Shown: piece after piece, positions 18,430 to 27,273 of the stretch
Layout: each line of letters starts with the position of its first letter
Position numbering within the stretch: the first letter of the stretch is position 1
From: RYN-230 sp963717125
Lineage (GTDB): Bacteria > Actinomycetota > Actinomycetes > Streptosporangiales > Streptosporangiaceae
NCBI GenBank assembly: GCA_963717125.1
Contig: CAVQVG010000008.1
Coordinates: 62,001-126,000, forward strand
Reading direction: 5' to 3'
Length of the DNA: 64,000 nucleotides
Program-made: the position numbers and the translations under genes
The notes under the pieces: model-generated
Seen by the model: only the letters and a program-made list of their open reading frames with translations
What the model was told of the DNA's origin: nothing
Database searches by the model: none

Positions 18430-18758
18430 GGTGTCCCCGCGATGAGGCCAAGCCGCCGTGCCGCGACCGTGGTGTTGGCCCGCAGCCGGTTAACCTCAGC
18501 CGCGAGCCGCTCGGTACCGGCCCCGGTGAGCCGGTAGTAGCGGCGCAGCCTGCCGTCCACGACCTCCTCGTGATCCACCTCGACGAGCCCATCGCCCCCG
18601 AGCCGGTCCAGCGCCGCGTACAGGGTCCCGGCGCGTAGCCGGACCCGGCCGCCGGAGATCTGCCCGGCGTCGGTCATGATCCCGTAGCCGTGCTGGGCCC
18701 CGCCAGCCAGGGCGGTGAGGATCAGGAAGGCCGGCTCCTGCAGCGGACGTTCGCTCAC
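18426..18758 (-). CDS. PadR-family transcriptional regulator
   Basis: 110 residues. The winged-helix PadR core is clear: EPAFLILTALAGGAQHGYGIM, then GTLYAALDRLGGDGLVEVD, and RRYYRLTGAGTERLAAE. It should repress its own operon, including the membrane protein downstream, by binding the ATATAC-N9-GTATAT palindrome immediately upstream of the gene. The inducer is unknown. Confidence 0.9.
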   Translation of the reverse strand: MSERPLQEPAFLILTALAGGAQHGYGIMTDAGQISGGRVRLRAGTLYAALDRLGGDGLVEVDHEEVVDGRLRRYYRLTGAGTERLAAEVNRLRANTTVAARRLGLIAGTP

Positions 18759-18767
18759 GCCATCTTT

Positions 18768-18788
18768 ATATACAGACGGGCGGTATAT
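18768..18788. promoter_or_regulatory. PadR operator, ATATAC-N9-GTATAT
   Basis: A perfect inverted repeat, ATATAC (18768-18773) and GTATAT (18783-18788), separated by 9 bp, lies 10 bp upstream of the padR start codon. It is AT-rich in an otherwise GC-rich context. PadR proteins typically recognise ATAT-rich dyads of this type, so this is most likely the autoregulatory operator and overlaps the -10 region. Confidence 0.65.
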
Positions 18789-18861
18789 TGCAAGGCGAAG
18801 GCCGTCCTTGCCTCGCCTCCTCTTGGGGAGCCGAAGTTCTATCGGGTCCCTCCCGCCGCGA

Positions 18862-20571
18862 TCACGCGGCGGGCCTGCCCGCTGGGAGCCGAGCGGGATT
18901 TATCACTGGCGAGCAGCTGACCAGGGCCACCGGAATCGCGTGAATCTCGTGCGCCTCAAACCACAGCCCGAAATCGGCGGCGGGAGCAGCAGGGTGCGCC
19001 GCGGCGGGCGCAGGGGCGGGCGCGGCGGCGGGCGCAGAGGCGGCGGGCGCAGGCGCGGCGGCGGGCGCAGGCGCAGGCGCGGCGGTGGGGGGCGCAGCTT
19101 CGGCCGCGGCTGCCGCCGTGGCCCTAAGTTCTGCCAGGCGCCGCCGGGATGGCAGCAGGACGATCGCGAGGATCACACCGAGACCGAAGATTCCCGCGGA
19201 CACCGCAAAGGCCACGGTATAGCCGTGGGTGGCCGCGACCGCCGGCGCGTGCGGCGCCGTGTGGTGCGTGACGAGGTAACTGGTCGTCGCGGTCAGCGCG
19301 ATGGTGCTCAGCGCGGCCGTCCCGATTGATCCGCCGACCTGCTGCATGGTGTTTACCAGCGCGGAGGCTACGCCTGAGTCCTGGCGCGGGACGCCGGCCG
19401 TGGCCGTATTGATGGCCGGGGCGAAGATCATGCCGAAGCCCAGGCCCAGGATGAGCAGGGGGGGCAGCACGCCGCCGACGTAGCTGGAGGTCACGGTGAG
19501 CTGGGTCAGGTAGATCATCCCGCCGGTGCCCAGCAGCATGCCGGTCGTGATCAGGACCCGCGGCCCGAGCCGGGGCAAGGTCACGATGCTGGACACATTG
19601 GAGCTGAGCAGGATGCACCCGATCATCGGCAGGAAGGCCAGCCCGCTGGTCACCGGGCTGTACCCCTTGACCTCCTGCAGGTAGTACGTGAGGAACAGGA
19701 AGATCCCGAAGATCGCGATGCCCGAGAGGCCGACCGCGACATAGGAGCCGCCCCGGGTGCGGTCGAGTATCACGCGGAGCGGCAGCAGTGGGTGACTGCT
19801 CCGCCGCTCGGCGACGACGAACGCGACGAGCAGGACCGCGCCGAGGACCAGGGAGCCGATCGTGAGCGTGGCGGTCCAGCCGGCGGTCTCGGCGTGGGAG
19901 AAGCCGAAGACGATGAGGAACAGCCCGGCGCAGGCCAGTACCGCCCCGGGCCAGTCCATCCGCGGCGGGTTGGCGGGCCGGCTGCTGTGCATGTACGCCA
20001 GGGCGCCGGCCACGGCGATCGCGGCGAAGATCAGGTTCACGAACAGCGTGTAACGCCAGGACAGGTACTGGGTGAGCACCCCGCCGAGGATCAGGCCCAC
20101 GCCGCCGCCGCCGGCCGCGACCGAGCCGAAGACCCCGAAGGCCCGGCCCCGCTCACGCGGGTCCTGAAACGTGCTGACCAGGGTGCCGAGGGCGGACGGC
20201 GCGAGGACGGCGCCGAACGCGCCCTGCAGCGTCCGGGCCGCCACCAGCATCACGAAGGAGACGGCGGCACCCCCGATGGCCGAGGAGACGGCGAATCCGA
20301 TCAGGCCGGTGATGAAGATCCACTTGCGGCTGTACATGTCGCCGAGCCGGCCGCCCACCAGCAGCAGGCTGCCGAAGGCTAGCGCGTAGGCCGTCACTAC
20401 CCACTGCCGGTCGGAGTTCGGGAATCCCAGCGCACGCTGGGCCGACGGCAGCGCGATGTTCACGACCGTGGAATCCAGGACCACCATCAGCTGGGCGACA
20501 GCCACCACGACCAGGACCAGCCAGCGCCGGTCGGCGGGGGCTGCCGGACGGCCCTGGGTAGCAGATGACAC
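18862..20571 (-). CDS. DHA2-type MFS drug efflux transporter
   Basis: 569 residues from the GTG at 20571, which has a GAAGGGG site 10 nt upstream; an ATG at 20601 is the alternative. Around 14 transmembrane segments; motif C-region LDSTVVNIALPSAQ in TM1, motif A GGRLGDMYSRK between TM2 and TM3, and motif C-like GLILGGVLTQ in TM5. Such EmrB/QacA proteins are proton antiporters exporting drugs or dyes. The C-terminus carries an unusual Ala/Pro-rich tail of ~45 residues encoded by a tandem GC-rich repeat. No adjacent regulator of its own is seen. Confidence 0.9.
   Translation of the reverse strand: MSSATQGRPAAPADRRWLVLVVVAVAQLMVVLDSTVVNIALPSAQRALGFPNSDRQWVVTAYALAFGSLLLVGGRLGDMYSRKWIFITGLIGFAVSSAIGGAAVSFVMLVAARTLQGAFGAVLAPSALGTLVSTFQDPRERGRAFGVFGSVAAGGGGVGLILGGVLTQYLSWRYTLFVNLIFAAIAVAGALAYMHSSRPANPPRMDWPGAVLACAGLFLIVFGFSHAETAGWTATLTIGSLVLGAVLLVAFVVAERRSSHPLLPLRVILDRTRGGSYVAVGLSGIAIFGIFLFLTYYLQEVKGYSPVTSGLAFLPMIGCILLSSNVSSIVTLPRLGPRVLITTGMLLGTGGMIYLTQLTVTSSYVGGVLPPLLILGLGFGMIFAPAINTATAGVPRQDSGVASALVNTMQQVGGSIGTAALSTIALTATTSYLVTHHTAPHAPAVAATHGYTVAFAVSAGIFGLGVILAIVLLPSRRRLAELRATAAAAAEAAPPTAAPAPAPAAAPAPAASAPAAAPAPAPAAAHPAAPAADFGLWFEAHEIHAIPVALVSCSPVINPARLPAGRPAA
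18997..19087. repeat. Degenerate GGCGGGCGCAG-type tandem repeat inside efflux gene
   Basis: Short units related to GGCGGGCGCAG recur across this stretch and encode the (A/P)-rich PAPAPAAAPAPA-like tail of the efflux pump. Such simple repeats are prone to length change by slippage. Confidence 0.6.
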
Positions 20572-20745
20572 AGGATCTATGCCCCTTCGCGTGGAGCGCA
20601 CTGCATGGATCGCTACCGGGTCCGGAGCAACGATTGTCCAGTAACGCGGCTGGAGATCGCGGGCTCAATGCCGCCATCTCCAGCCACGATAGGCATACCG
20701 GAAACGCCACGTCTACCTGCGACGGCCACACCTGCCGGGTGAGTC

Positions 20746-21204
20746 CTAAGGCACGACCACGAGGGGCACCGGTGAGCGGCGCGCGAGGCTGACGGCGGCC
20801 GAGCCAACCACACGGTGCATGGCGTGCGAGGAGCTCCCGACCAGGATCACCACGATGTCGCCGGGGTGGGCTTCCCGGATGTCCGCAGCGGCAGCCATCA
20901 GCTCGTCCGGGATCAGGCCCTGGCGCCACTCGAACCGCCAGCGCTCATCGCGGTCGCGCAGCTGCTCGCTGGCCGCGGTCTCCACCTCCCGCGCGATATC
21001 GTCGAAACTGGCTTCCATTTCGGCTACGGCGCCTGGCGACAGCGCGTCGATGCTGGGCAGGTGGGCGACGTACACCACCTCGATGCTGCCACTCCGGCCG
21101 TACAGGAGCCTGACCGCGGCGTCGAGCGCCCGGACGGCAGGAGGCGAGCTGTCGTAGCCGACTACGAGGTACAGGTTCCCGGCGGGCGGCTCGGTGGTGT
21201 TCAT
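20746..21204 (-). CDS. Universal stress protein (UspA family)
   Basis: 152 residues, one USP domain. The N-terminal LVVGYDSSPPAVRALDAA and the C-terminal ATP-binding region VILVGSSSHAMHRVVGSAAVSLARRSPVPLVVV match the G-2x-G-9x-G(S/T) pattern of nucleotide-binding USPs, slightly modified (GSSSHAMHRVVGS). USPs are frequent members of hypoxia/dormancy regulons in actinobacteria, but no DosR-like box is visible upstream of this one. Confidence 0.88.
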   Translation of the reverse strand: MNTTEPPAGNLYLVVGYDSSPPAVRALDAAVRLLYGRSGSIEVVYVAHLPSIDALSPGAVAEMEASFDDIAREVETAASEQLRDRDERWRFEWRQGLIPDELMAAAADIREAHPGDIVVILVGSSSHAMHRVVGSAAVSLARRSPVPLVVVP

Positions 21205-21252
21205 CGCGGCTAAGGCTACTGGCCACCAGCCAGATCCGCATCGTTAACGGCC

Positions 21253-21281
21253 GGAGCCGGGGGCGCGGCGCCCCCGGCTCC
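21253..21281 (-). terminator. 12-bp GC hairpin terminator
   Basis: A perfect stem, GGAGCCGGGGGC (21253-21264) and GCCCCCGGCTCC (21270-21281), with a 5-nt loop GCGGC, lies 17 bp beyond the stop of the beta-propeller gene and before the start of the universal stress gene. It has no T-tract but is very stable and well placed. Confidence 0.75.
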
Positions 21282-21297
21282 GTGATGCGCTGGTGGA

Positions 21298-22462
21298 TCA
21301 GCCGGTGACGACGATGCCCGCGGGTGTGGCCCCGGTGGGCAGTGCAGCCGGGGAGCTGGTCAGCTCGGTCAGGTTGCCGCCGTGGACGGCGAACGCGCCG
21401 ACAGCGCCGATCTTGCTCTCATCGACGTACAGGTAGCGTCCGCCGGGGCTCAGCCGGGCGTTGACCGCGCCGACACCGCCACTGGCGCGGACCGGCGTGC
21501 TGCCCAGCAGCGTCAGCGCGCCATCCGGGGCGATCGAGTAGCGGGAGATCGTGCCCGACGCGGTGTTCACGGTGAACAGGAACTGGCCGTTCTGGGTGAT
21601 CTCCACCCAGCACGGAGCCATCTGCTGGTCCGCGAACGGGGAGGACCCGATCGACGACAGCACGCCGTTGCCCGAGTCGCGGAAGGCCGAGACCGTGCCG
21701 CTGTCCATAGCCGTGTTGTGGGCGTTCGACACGAACAGCTGGTCAGGGCCGGTCGGGCGGAACTCGCTGCCGAACGGGCCCTAGGCCCTGCGCCGGGAAG
21801 GGTGATCCGGGGGCGGCGGTCAGCCGCCCGTCGCGGCGGACCGTGAAGCTGTCGATCATGGATGACGCCACGCGGGTCCCGGCGAGCTTGCTGCCGTCGC
21901 CGTTGAACAGCACGTCGCCTGGCTGAGAGCCATTGGGCAGCGCGACGGTCGAGCCGGGGATCGGCGCCAGGCGGCCGCCGCGGTGCAGCCGGAACCCGGT
22001 GTAGTTGCTGCCGGTGGTACCGGCGTTCGCCACGTACACCAGGTTGCCGTGGATCGCGACGCTGACCGGCAGGGTCCCGCCGGAGGAGACGACGCCACCG
22101 CGGGTGAGCGTGAGCGAGCCGTCGCGGGAGATCCGGAGCACCGAGACCTGGTTACTGCCAGCATCGACAGCGATCAGGGAGCGGCCATCCCGCGAGATCT
22201 GCAGCGCGCCTTGCGAGGCGAGCCCGGCTCCGGTTCCGGCGCCGCCCGCGGCGAACGGCGATCCGGCTTCCGGGGTCAGTGATCCGTCCGCATGACGGTC
22301 GAACGCCCCGATCGTGTTCGTGCCAGCCGTGTTGTCATTGACGTAGACATGTCCGACCACCGGCGACCAGTGGGTCGAGGCGGAGGCGGTGGCGGGGACG
22401 GCCGCCAGCGCGGCCGCCGCGGTGAGGCCGAGCAGAATCGGGCCCGGCTTCGGAATCCTCAT
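21298..22462 (-). pseudogene. Secreted beta-propeller (lactonase-like) protein, frameshifted
   Basis: The first part (22462 to 21743) has a signal peptide (ILLGLTAAAALAAVPATASAS) and propeller blades (GHVYVNDNTAGTNTIGAFDRH.., LIAVDAGSNQVSVLRI..). The frame breaks near 21780 at FPAQGLGP. The sequence resumes in another frame as GPFGSEFRPTGPDQLFVSNAH and continues with good blades to the stop at 21298. Joined, it makes a normal ~387-residue seven-bladed protein similar to 6-phosphogluconolactonase-like/YncE proteins. Either a recent single-base mutation or a sequencing error in the run GGGCCTAGGGCCC. Confidence 0.75.
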
Positions 22463-22662
22463 GGTTCCCCCTGGGTAGGTGTTGGGTTTGCGTGCCGGTA
22501 GTCCCGCCGGGAGTCCCCCCCGTTACCGACTCAGCCGAGCAGTTGGCGAAGCGTGAGGAGCAGGTGCAAGCCCCCCGACGTGTCGGCACGCTTTCACGGT
22601 GTTATTCGGTGCCGCTGCCGTTCCGGATTGGGAAGCGCTCAGGTGAGATGCAAGATGGAGTC

Positions 22663-23112
22663 ATGCTGACCACGATCGGAAACCTCGCCGACTTCCAGGC
22701 TCTGGACCCGTTCTTCCGGATCATCGAGCAAGGCGTGGCCGGGCTGGTAGACGGTGAGCACTTCTTCGACCTGCTGGCCGAGGACGTCGTCTTCGAGTAC
22801 GTCATCACGGTCCCGGGCTACCCGCGCCGGGTCGAAGGGCGCCAAGCCGTAGCCGAGCTGTATCGCCCGTATGGCGCCACCTTCTCCCTCGATCGTTGCT
22901 ATGACCTGGTCGTCCACCACGACCAAGCCACGGGCGTCGTCGTGCTCGAATACGCTTCGCAGGGCCGCGCCATCCCGACTGGAAACGCCTACCGCAACCG
23001 CTACATCTCGGTGCTGTCGATCGTCAACCGCAAGATCGCGCACTGGCGGGACTACCTCGACCCGCTGGCAGTCTTTGACGCGATCGGATGGCCCGCCCCG
23101 GCAACAGGCTGA
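22663..23112 (+). CDS. NTF2-like (SnoaL/ketosteroid-isomerase fold) protein
   Basis: 149 residues from ATG 22663 (an in-frame ATG at 22648 is possible). It has a cone-shaped alpha/beta NTF2 fold: helix FFDLLAEDVVFEYVITVPGYPRRVEGRQAVAELY.. and strands VVVLEYASQGRAIPTGNAYRNRYISVLSIVNRKIAHWRDYLDPLAVF. The terminal WRDYxDPLAVFDA is the hallmark of a family of SnoaL-like proteins of unknown substrate. No partner gene is intact nearby. Confidence 0.8.
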   Translation: MLTTIGNLADFQALDPFFRIIEQGVAGLVDGEHFFDLLAEDVVFEYVITVPGYPRRVEGRQAVAELYRPYGATFSLDRCYDLVVHHDQATGVVVLEYASQGRAIPTGNAYRNRYISVLSIVNRKIAHWRDYLDPLAVFDAIGWPAPATG

Positions 23113-23177
23113 CCGCAGTGCCATCGCCACCGGGCCATCGCCACCGGCCGGGTAGGTCGTCTCCGGCGGGTGGATGT

Positions 23178-23345
23178 CTAGCTGGCCGGAGAAACAGGCT
23201 GGGCGGTCGGAGCGCCAGCACGTAGACCGTCCATGAGGATGTCGAGCAGCCGTCCGGCCTGCGCTCGCCAGTCGCCGGCCGGGTCGATCCTCCAGAGAAA
23301 GCCCAGGATGAGCAGCACGTCGTCGGGCACCAGCCCGCTGCGGAT
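23178..23345 (-). pseudogene. TetR regulator C-terminal fragment (inverted)
   Basis: Minus-strand translation gives SIRSGLVPDDVLLILGFLWR and DWRAQAGRLLDILMDGLRAG before a TAG at 23178. This is the C-terminal ligand-domain end of an AcrR/TetR repressor. It has no start or DNA-binding domain and abuts, in opposite orientation, a fragment of the middle of the same type of protein. Confidence 0.65.
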
Positions 23346-23348
23346 CGA

Positions 23349-23540
23349 CGCAGCCCCGAAGCTCCTCGCGTCGCGTCCGCCTCTCGACGCGCTGCGCGAG
23401 TGGCTGGACTGCCTCGCCCACTACGGGATGACCAAGGCTGGTCTCGGGAGCGCGTTGAGCGCAGCGACGATGTCTCACGACGCGCTCTCGGCTGAGACGT
23501 ACGGCCCAGTGATCAACGCCCTGACCATGCTGCTCCCCGG
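23349..23540 (+). pseudogene. TetR regulator middle fragment
   Basis: Plus-strand translation gives APKLLASRPPLDALREWLDC, LAHYGMTKAGLGSALSAAT and LSAETYGPVINALTMLL, the central helices of an AcrR/TetR repressor just preceding the part found inverted at 23178-23345. The helix-turn-helix and the end are missing. The sequence then passes directly into an SDR fragment. Confidence 0.65.
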
Positions 23541-23542
23541 CG

Positions 23543-23794
23543 CGCAACCTGAAGACGGTCCCGCAAGGCGCAGCGACGATCGTGTGGTGCGCCACGAGCC
23601 CGCAGCTCGACGGCTTGGGCGGCGTCTACTGCGAGAACTGCGACATCGCGCCGGTCATATCCGAGCACATCGGCCAGATGTCCATGGGCGACGGGGCACG
23701 GCTGCGAGGCGTCATGCCCTACGCCGTGGACCCGAAGGGCGCCGATCAGTTGTGGGCCTTGAGCGAGCAGCTGCTCGACCTCAAATTCCTCTAG
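23543..23794 (+). pseudogene. Short-chain dehydrogenase C-terminal fragment
   Basis: The reading frame RNLKTVPQGAATIVWCATSP, QLDGLGGVYCENCDIAPVI.., ..QLWALSEQLLDLKFL and stop is the end of a WWOX/retinol-dehydrogenase-like SDR. The NAD-binding and catalytic parts are absent. It follows the TetR fragment without a gap, consistent with a collapsed TetR-SDR gene pair. Confidence 0.6.
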
Positions 23795-23817
23795 CCCGTC
23801 CAAAGTAGCCTACGGCC

Positions 23818-24409
23818 ATGAGCGGCGAGGTTTGTGTGGTGACGGGGGCCACCTCGGGGATCGGCAAGGCGACGGCGGCCGCTTTGGCCGCGCGGGGCGC
23901 GCAGGTGGTACTGGTCGGCCGGGACCGTGGCCGTGGTGCGGCGGCCGCCGCGGAACCGGCCGCGGCGGGCGGGCCGGCGCCGCGGCTGGAAGTCGCCGAT
24001 CTGGCCTCGATGGGGCAGGTCCGCGCGCTGGCGCGCCTATGCCAACAGCAAGCTGGCGGACATCTTGTTCACCCGCGAGCTGGCCCGCAGGCTCGAAGGC
24101 ACCGCGGTGACCGCCAACTGCGCGCACCCCGGGCTGGTGCGGACCCGGTTCGGCCGCGAGACCCGGCTGCCCATGCGCGCCGCCGTGACGCTCGCGCGGC
24201 CGTTCATGCTCTCCCCGCGGCGTGGCGCACGCACCATCGTCTACCTGGCCACCTCCCCTCAGGTGGCAGGTGCGACAGGCGGCTACTACGTCAAGAGCCG
24301 CCGGCGCGAGCCGTCACCCGCCGCCCGCGACGACGCAGCCGCCCGCAGGCTGTGGCAGCTCAGCCAGGAACTGACCGGCCTCACCCCCGCGCGCCCCACC
24401 GGGACCTGA
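23818..24409 (+). pseudogene. Short-chain dehydrogenase with internal deletion and frameshift
   Basis: The start MSGEVCVVTGATSGIGKATA carries the NAD(P)-binding TGATSGIG motif and reads to QVRALARL. The frame then shifts to RAYANSKLADILFTRELARRL, the active-site YxxxK helix, and continues to 24409. About 100 residues between beta-3 and the catalytic Tyr are missing, including NAG and the catalytic Ser, so the product cannot be an active reductase. Confidence 0.75.
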
Positions 24410-24565
24410 AAGACGCCAGGGCCGACCATCAGTCACGTCCCCTCGCCCCCCTCGGCGGTAGCCTCTGGATATCCGTACCGGTAGCAGCGCTGTCGTCGGC
24501 GGGGGGCCGGCTTGGCGGCGGAATCGGCGCGGGCTCAGCCCACCATCACGAGGGAGCAGGCCGGC

Positions 24566-25297
24566 ATGACGATTTTCCAGCGGGCCCACGACATCGTCCA
24601 GGCAAAGACCAACAAGGCGCTCGACGCCGCTGAGAAGCCCGACGAGATGCTTGATCTGTCCTACGAGCAGATGCTCGATCAGATCACCCAGGTGCGCCGG
24701 GGACTGGTGGCCATCGCGGCGTCACGCAAGCAGATCGAGCTGCAGGAGCAGCAGTTCCAGCACTCGGTGGATCATCTCCAGGACCAGGCTAAGGCCGCGC
24801 TCGCCCAGGGGCGGGAGGATCTGGCGAGGGAGGCACTGTCCCGCAAGGCCGCCGCCCAAGCCCAGATCGACGCCTTGGATGCCCAGCACCAGCAGCTCGC
24901 AGAACAGGAGGAGAAGCTGGCGCACACCCTCGACGCGCTGCAGAAGAGGGTGAACCAGTTCCGGACGCAGAAGGAAGTGCTGAAGGCGCAGTACACGGCG
25001 GCCAAGGCAGAGAGTTCAGTGGGGGAGAGCGCCGCGGGGATCTCGCAGACCGCGGGTGACTCGGGAGCAGAACTCCAGCGAGCCCAAGACAAGATCGCCA
25101 CGATGCAGGCTCGCGCCGGAGCGATAGACGAGCTGCTCGCGTCAGGAGTGCTCGAAGACGTCGGGGGTGACACCGACGATATCCAGCAGGAACTCGACGA
25201 AGCCGGAGCGGCCGCCGGGGTGGACAAGGAACTCGCCGCGCTCAAGGCCGAAATCGGCCCGGGCTCACCACCACCGCCAGAGATAACCGCAAGCTGA
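24566..25297 (+). CDS. pspA: PspA/IM30 family membrane-stress protein
   Basis: 243 residues from ATG 24566, with GGGAGCAGG upstream. The N-terminal amphipathic MTIFQRAHDIVQAKTNKALD is followed by an almost continuous coiled coil (residues ~25-175, rich in Q/A/L/E/K) and a short helical C-terminus (AIDELLASGVLEDVG). The layout matches PspA/Vipp1 ESCRT-III-like proteins, which coat and protect damaged membrane. No psp partners are adjacent. Confidence 0.88.
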   Translation: MTIFQRAHDIVQAKTNKALDAAEKPDEMLDLSYEQMLDQITQVRRGLVAIAASRKQIELQEQQFQHSVDHLQDQAKAALAQGREDLAREALSRKAAAQAQIDALDAQHQQLAEQEEKLAHTLDALQKRVNQFRTQKEVLKAQYTAAKAESSVGESAAGISQTAGDSGAELQRAQDKIATMQARAGAIDELLASGVLEDVGGDTDDIQQELDEAGAAAGVDKELAALKAEIGPGSPPPPEITAS

Positions 25298-25368
25298 GAG
25301 GGCCCCGTCACCTCAGCCCACGTCCGGCCGCCTGATGCGCAAGCTCAACGCAAGCCCGGCCCGGCGCC

Positions 25369-25626
25369 TCATACCTCGCCGCGTTCGCGAAGGAATTCAC
25401 GAAATTCGCCGAGGGCTTCCTCGTGATCTGACCCCAGATCCCCGGTGACGGCCATTTTGGTGCCGGCCCAGTAGGCCCCGGCGTACTGATCGCTGCCTGC
25501 CTGCAGGACCAGGACCGGGTGATGCGCGATCTTAACGTGGTCCTGCACGTCTTCCCACGAGACCCCGGCGGGTACCAGCCCGATCGCCGGTGACTCGCTG
25601 TCCTCGTATTCCAGATCCTCCAGCAC
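25369..25626 (-). CDS. Small hypothetical protein
   Basis: 85 residues from the GTG at 25626, chosen because GGGGAGAAGG lies just upstream; an ATG at 25701 would add an Arg/Gly-rich extension. The sequence has a strongly acidic start (VLEDLEYEDSESPAIG) and a compact middle (HHPVLVLQAGSDQYAGAYWAGTKMAVTGD). No family is recognised. Confidence 0.55.
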   Translation of the reverse strand: MLEDLEYEDSESPAIGLVPAGVSWEDVQDHVKIAHHPVLVLQAGSDQYAGAYWAGTKMAVTGDLGSDHEEALGEFREFLRERGEV

Positions 25627-25899
25627 TGGCCTTCTCCCCGTCACGGCAGTGGCCCCGCGCCGGTGGCCGCGTCCTTCCGTGCACACCACGGTAACGCCCA
25701 TCTCCCACCGGTGGCACTTGCTCCCGCTGTGCTTGAGCGGGCGGCGATTGCCGTTGGCAGTTCGGCACCGAAATGGCCAGGGTGCGGCTGAAGCGAGCCC
25801 CGGAGCCTGGAGGCATGCGGTGGCCAGTGGCAGCGCGCCATGCCGCGTTACCTCGCTGTTCCTGGGGCATACAGAGTGCTACGATCGGCGCATCGTGGG

Positions 25900-26730
25900 A
25901 TGAAAGGCCGTCTGTCAGTCGCTTGGGCCTTGGGGGGAATATGCGACGGAGATTATTTGTATTCAGGGCGCCCGCATTCGCTCAATGTGTGGGTCATGAG
26001 CGTTTCTGTGTTGCTAGCCGTACTTGGCCAGGCTGTCATAGAGCTCATAGTTCATATTGTTGGTGGCAAGACATCTTCCGGGGAAACCTGGCTCATTGGG
26101 GCTGTCCTGGTTGTTCTGGTGATCACGGTGGGAATGCTGTCAAATATCTACACTCGGGTGGACGAACTCGCAAACCGCCTCGGGCTATCGATCGAATACT
26201 ATCGTCTCGACCCCGGGCCGCACTCGTCCAAACGTGATCAACAAGCCCAAGAACTATACGCGGCCTGCATTCGGCTCATAAATTCGATATCCGATCGAGC
26301 CGGATCACAGATTATTGCCGTCAACTCGTTCGTCGAGATTGGCAACCAGCCGGGGGACGGCCATGTCGAGGCCGCCAGCCGGCGTTACCTTTCCGCGCTT
26401 GACAGTAAAATTGGGCGCATTCCTTATCAGCGCGTGGTGCAGCTAAGCGATGAGGATCTGGCGCGGCTCCCGCACGGTACCATTGGCGACCTGATCGTTG
26501 CCAACTATCGTGAGCACTACCAGCACATCGTGAGCGCGGGAGAGAACTCCCATGGCCAGAGACCGGCGACCGTGGATGCGGTACGTGCTAAGTATCCAAT
26601 TTCATTCGTTGTGCTCCACGATGCGAGCGATAGCGAGTTCGGCGGTCGTCTGATCTGGCAGATGCATGAGCACGTCTACAACGTCGAAACCATACTGACT
26701 CCATGCAGCTCACCGGGGTCTTTATCATAA
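25900..26730 (+). CDS. Membrane-anchored protein of unknown function in low-GC island (probably frameshifted)
   Basis: 276 residues if started at ATG 25900 (25840 is an in-frame alternative). Two transmembrane segments (SLNVWVMSVSVLLAVLGQAV and TWLIGAVLVVLVITVGMLS) precede a ~190-residue cytoplasmic alpha/beta domain (IIAVNSFVEIGNQ.., RRYLSALDSKIGRIPYQRVV, LIVANYREHYQHIV, YPISFVVLHDASD). The last residues before the stop (TPCSSPGSLS) look non-native: the protein-like continuation is in the next frame from about 26700. Codon use and GC content are clearly lower than in neighbours, suggesting recent acquisition. I do not recognise the family with certainty; the layout recalls TM-anchored PLD-like or effector-type proteins. 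Confidence 0.55.
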   Translation: MKGRLSVAWALGGICDGDYLYSGRPHSLNVWVMSVSVLLAVLGQAVIELIVHIVGGKTSSGETWLIGAVLVVLVITVGMLSNIYTRVDELANRLGLSIEYYRLDPGPHSSKRDQQAQELYAACIRLINSISDRAGSQIIAVNSFVEIGNQPGDGHVEAASRRYLSALDSKIGRIPYQRVVQLSDEDLARLPHGTIGDLIVANYREHYQHIVSAGENSHGQRPATVDAVRAKYPISFVVLHDASDSEFGGRLIWQMHEHVYNVETILTPCSSPGSLS

Positions 26731-26945
26731 AAGATCCTGACGGAATAATAGTCCAGACATTCTTGGAGTGGTTCGGGGAGCTCACTAAATCTCAGGACCG
26801 CTGGCGTCTGAAGAGCCAGAACCTTGAGGTGGATGAGAGTCTTCCCGATACAGGTAGTCCCGAGGTCCAATCTCGGCGTTTTGCTGGGCGCCCCTGGCGG
26901 AGGAGCGGGGATGTCACAAACGAAACAGGTCAATCTAATACGTGA
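26703..26945 (+). pseudogene. Frameshifted C-terminal part of the preceding membrane-anchored protein
   Basis: An overlapping frame encodes MQLTGVFIIKDPDGIIVQTF followed by LEWFGELTKSQDRW.., a convincing hydrophobic strand/turn/helix that would complete the fold of the upstream protein (FIIxDPxG followed by an amphipathic helix). It has no ribosome site of its own. The remainder up to the stop at 26945 overlaps the next gene and is probably not native. Confidence 0.5.
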
Positions 26946-27273
26946 ATTGTTCGCGATCATCGACGACGGGAAGGATTGGGGCAGGCTTAACCAAGTCTTT
27001 GCGCCGAGCGTCGTCTACTTCCGGCCCGGCTACAAACCTATGCACGGCATCGCCGACATTCAGTGCTTTTATGCAGAAGCGCGTCAAGTAGATCTTGGCA
27101 CACATTACATCTATCGCATTCTGTCAGAGGGCCCAAGGTGTTGCTGCTGGGGAATGTTTAGTGGCACCACGAAGGTCAACGGAAAGGTCGCCCTATACTT
27201 TACTGATTGGTATCGTTTTTCCGACGAGCTGATCACCTATAGGCGAACCTTCTTTTATCAGCCAATGATATAG
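26911..27273 (+). CDS. NTF2-like (SnoaL) protein in low-GC island
   Basis: 120 residues from ATG 26911, with AGGAG 5 nt upstream. NTF2/SnoaL fold: LIRELFAIIDDGKDWGRLNQVFAPSVVYFRPG.., MHGIADIQCFYAEARQV and strands YFTDWYRFSDELITYRRTFFY. It carries an unusual Cys cluster (GPRCCCWGMF). It overlaps the frameshifted tail of the membrane-anchored protein on the same strand and shares the low GC content, so the two probably arrived together. Confidence 0.7.
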   Translation: MSQTKQVNLIRELFAIIDDGKDWGRLNQVFAPSVVYFRPGYKPMHGIADIQCFYAEARQVDLGTHYIYRILSEGPRCCCWGMFSGTTKVNGKVALYFTDWYRFSDELITYRRTFFYQPMI

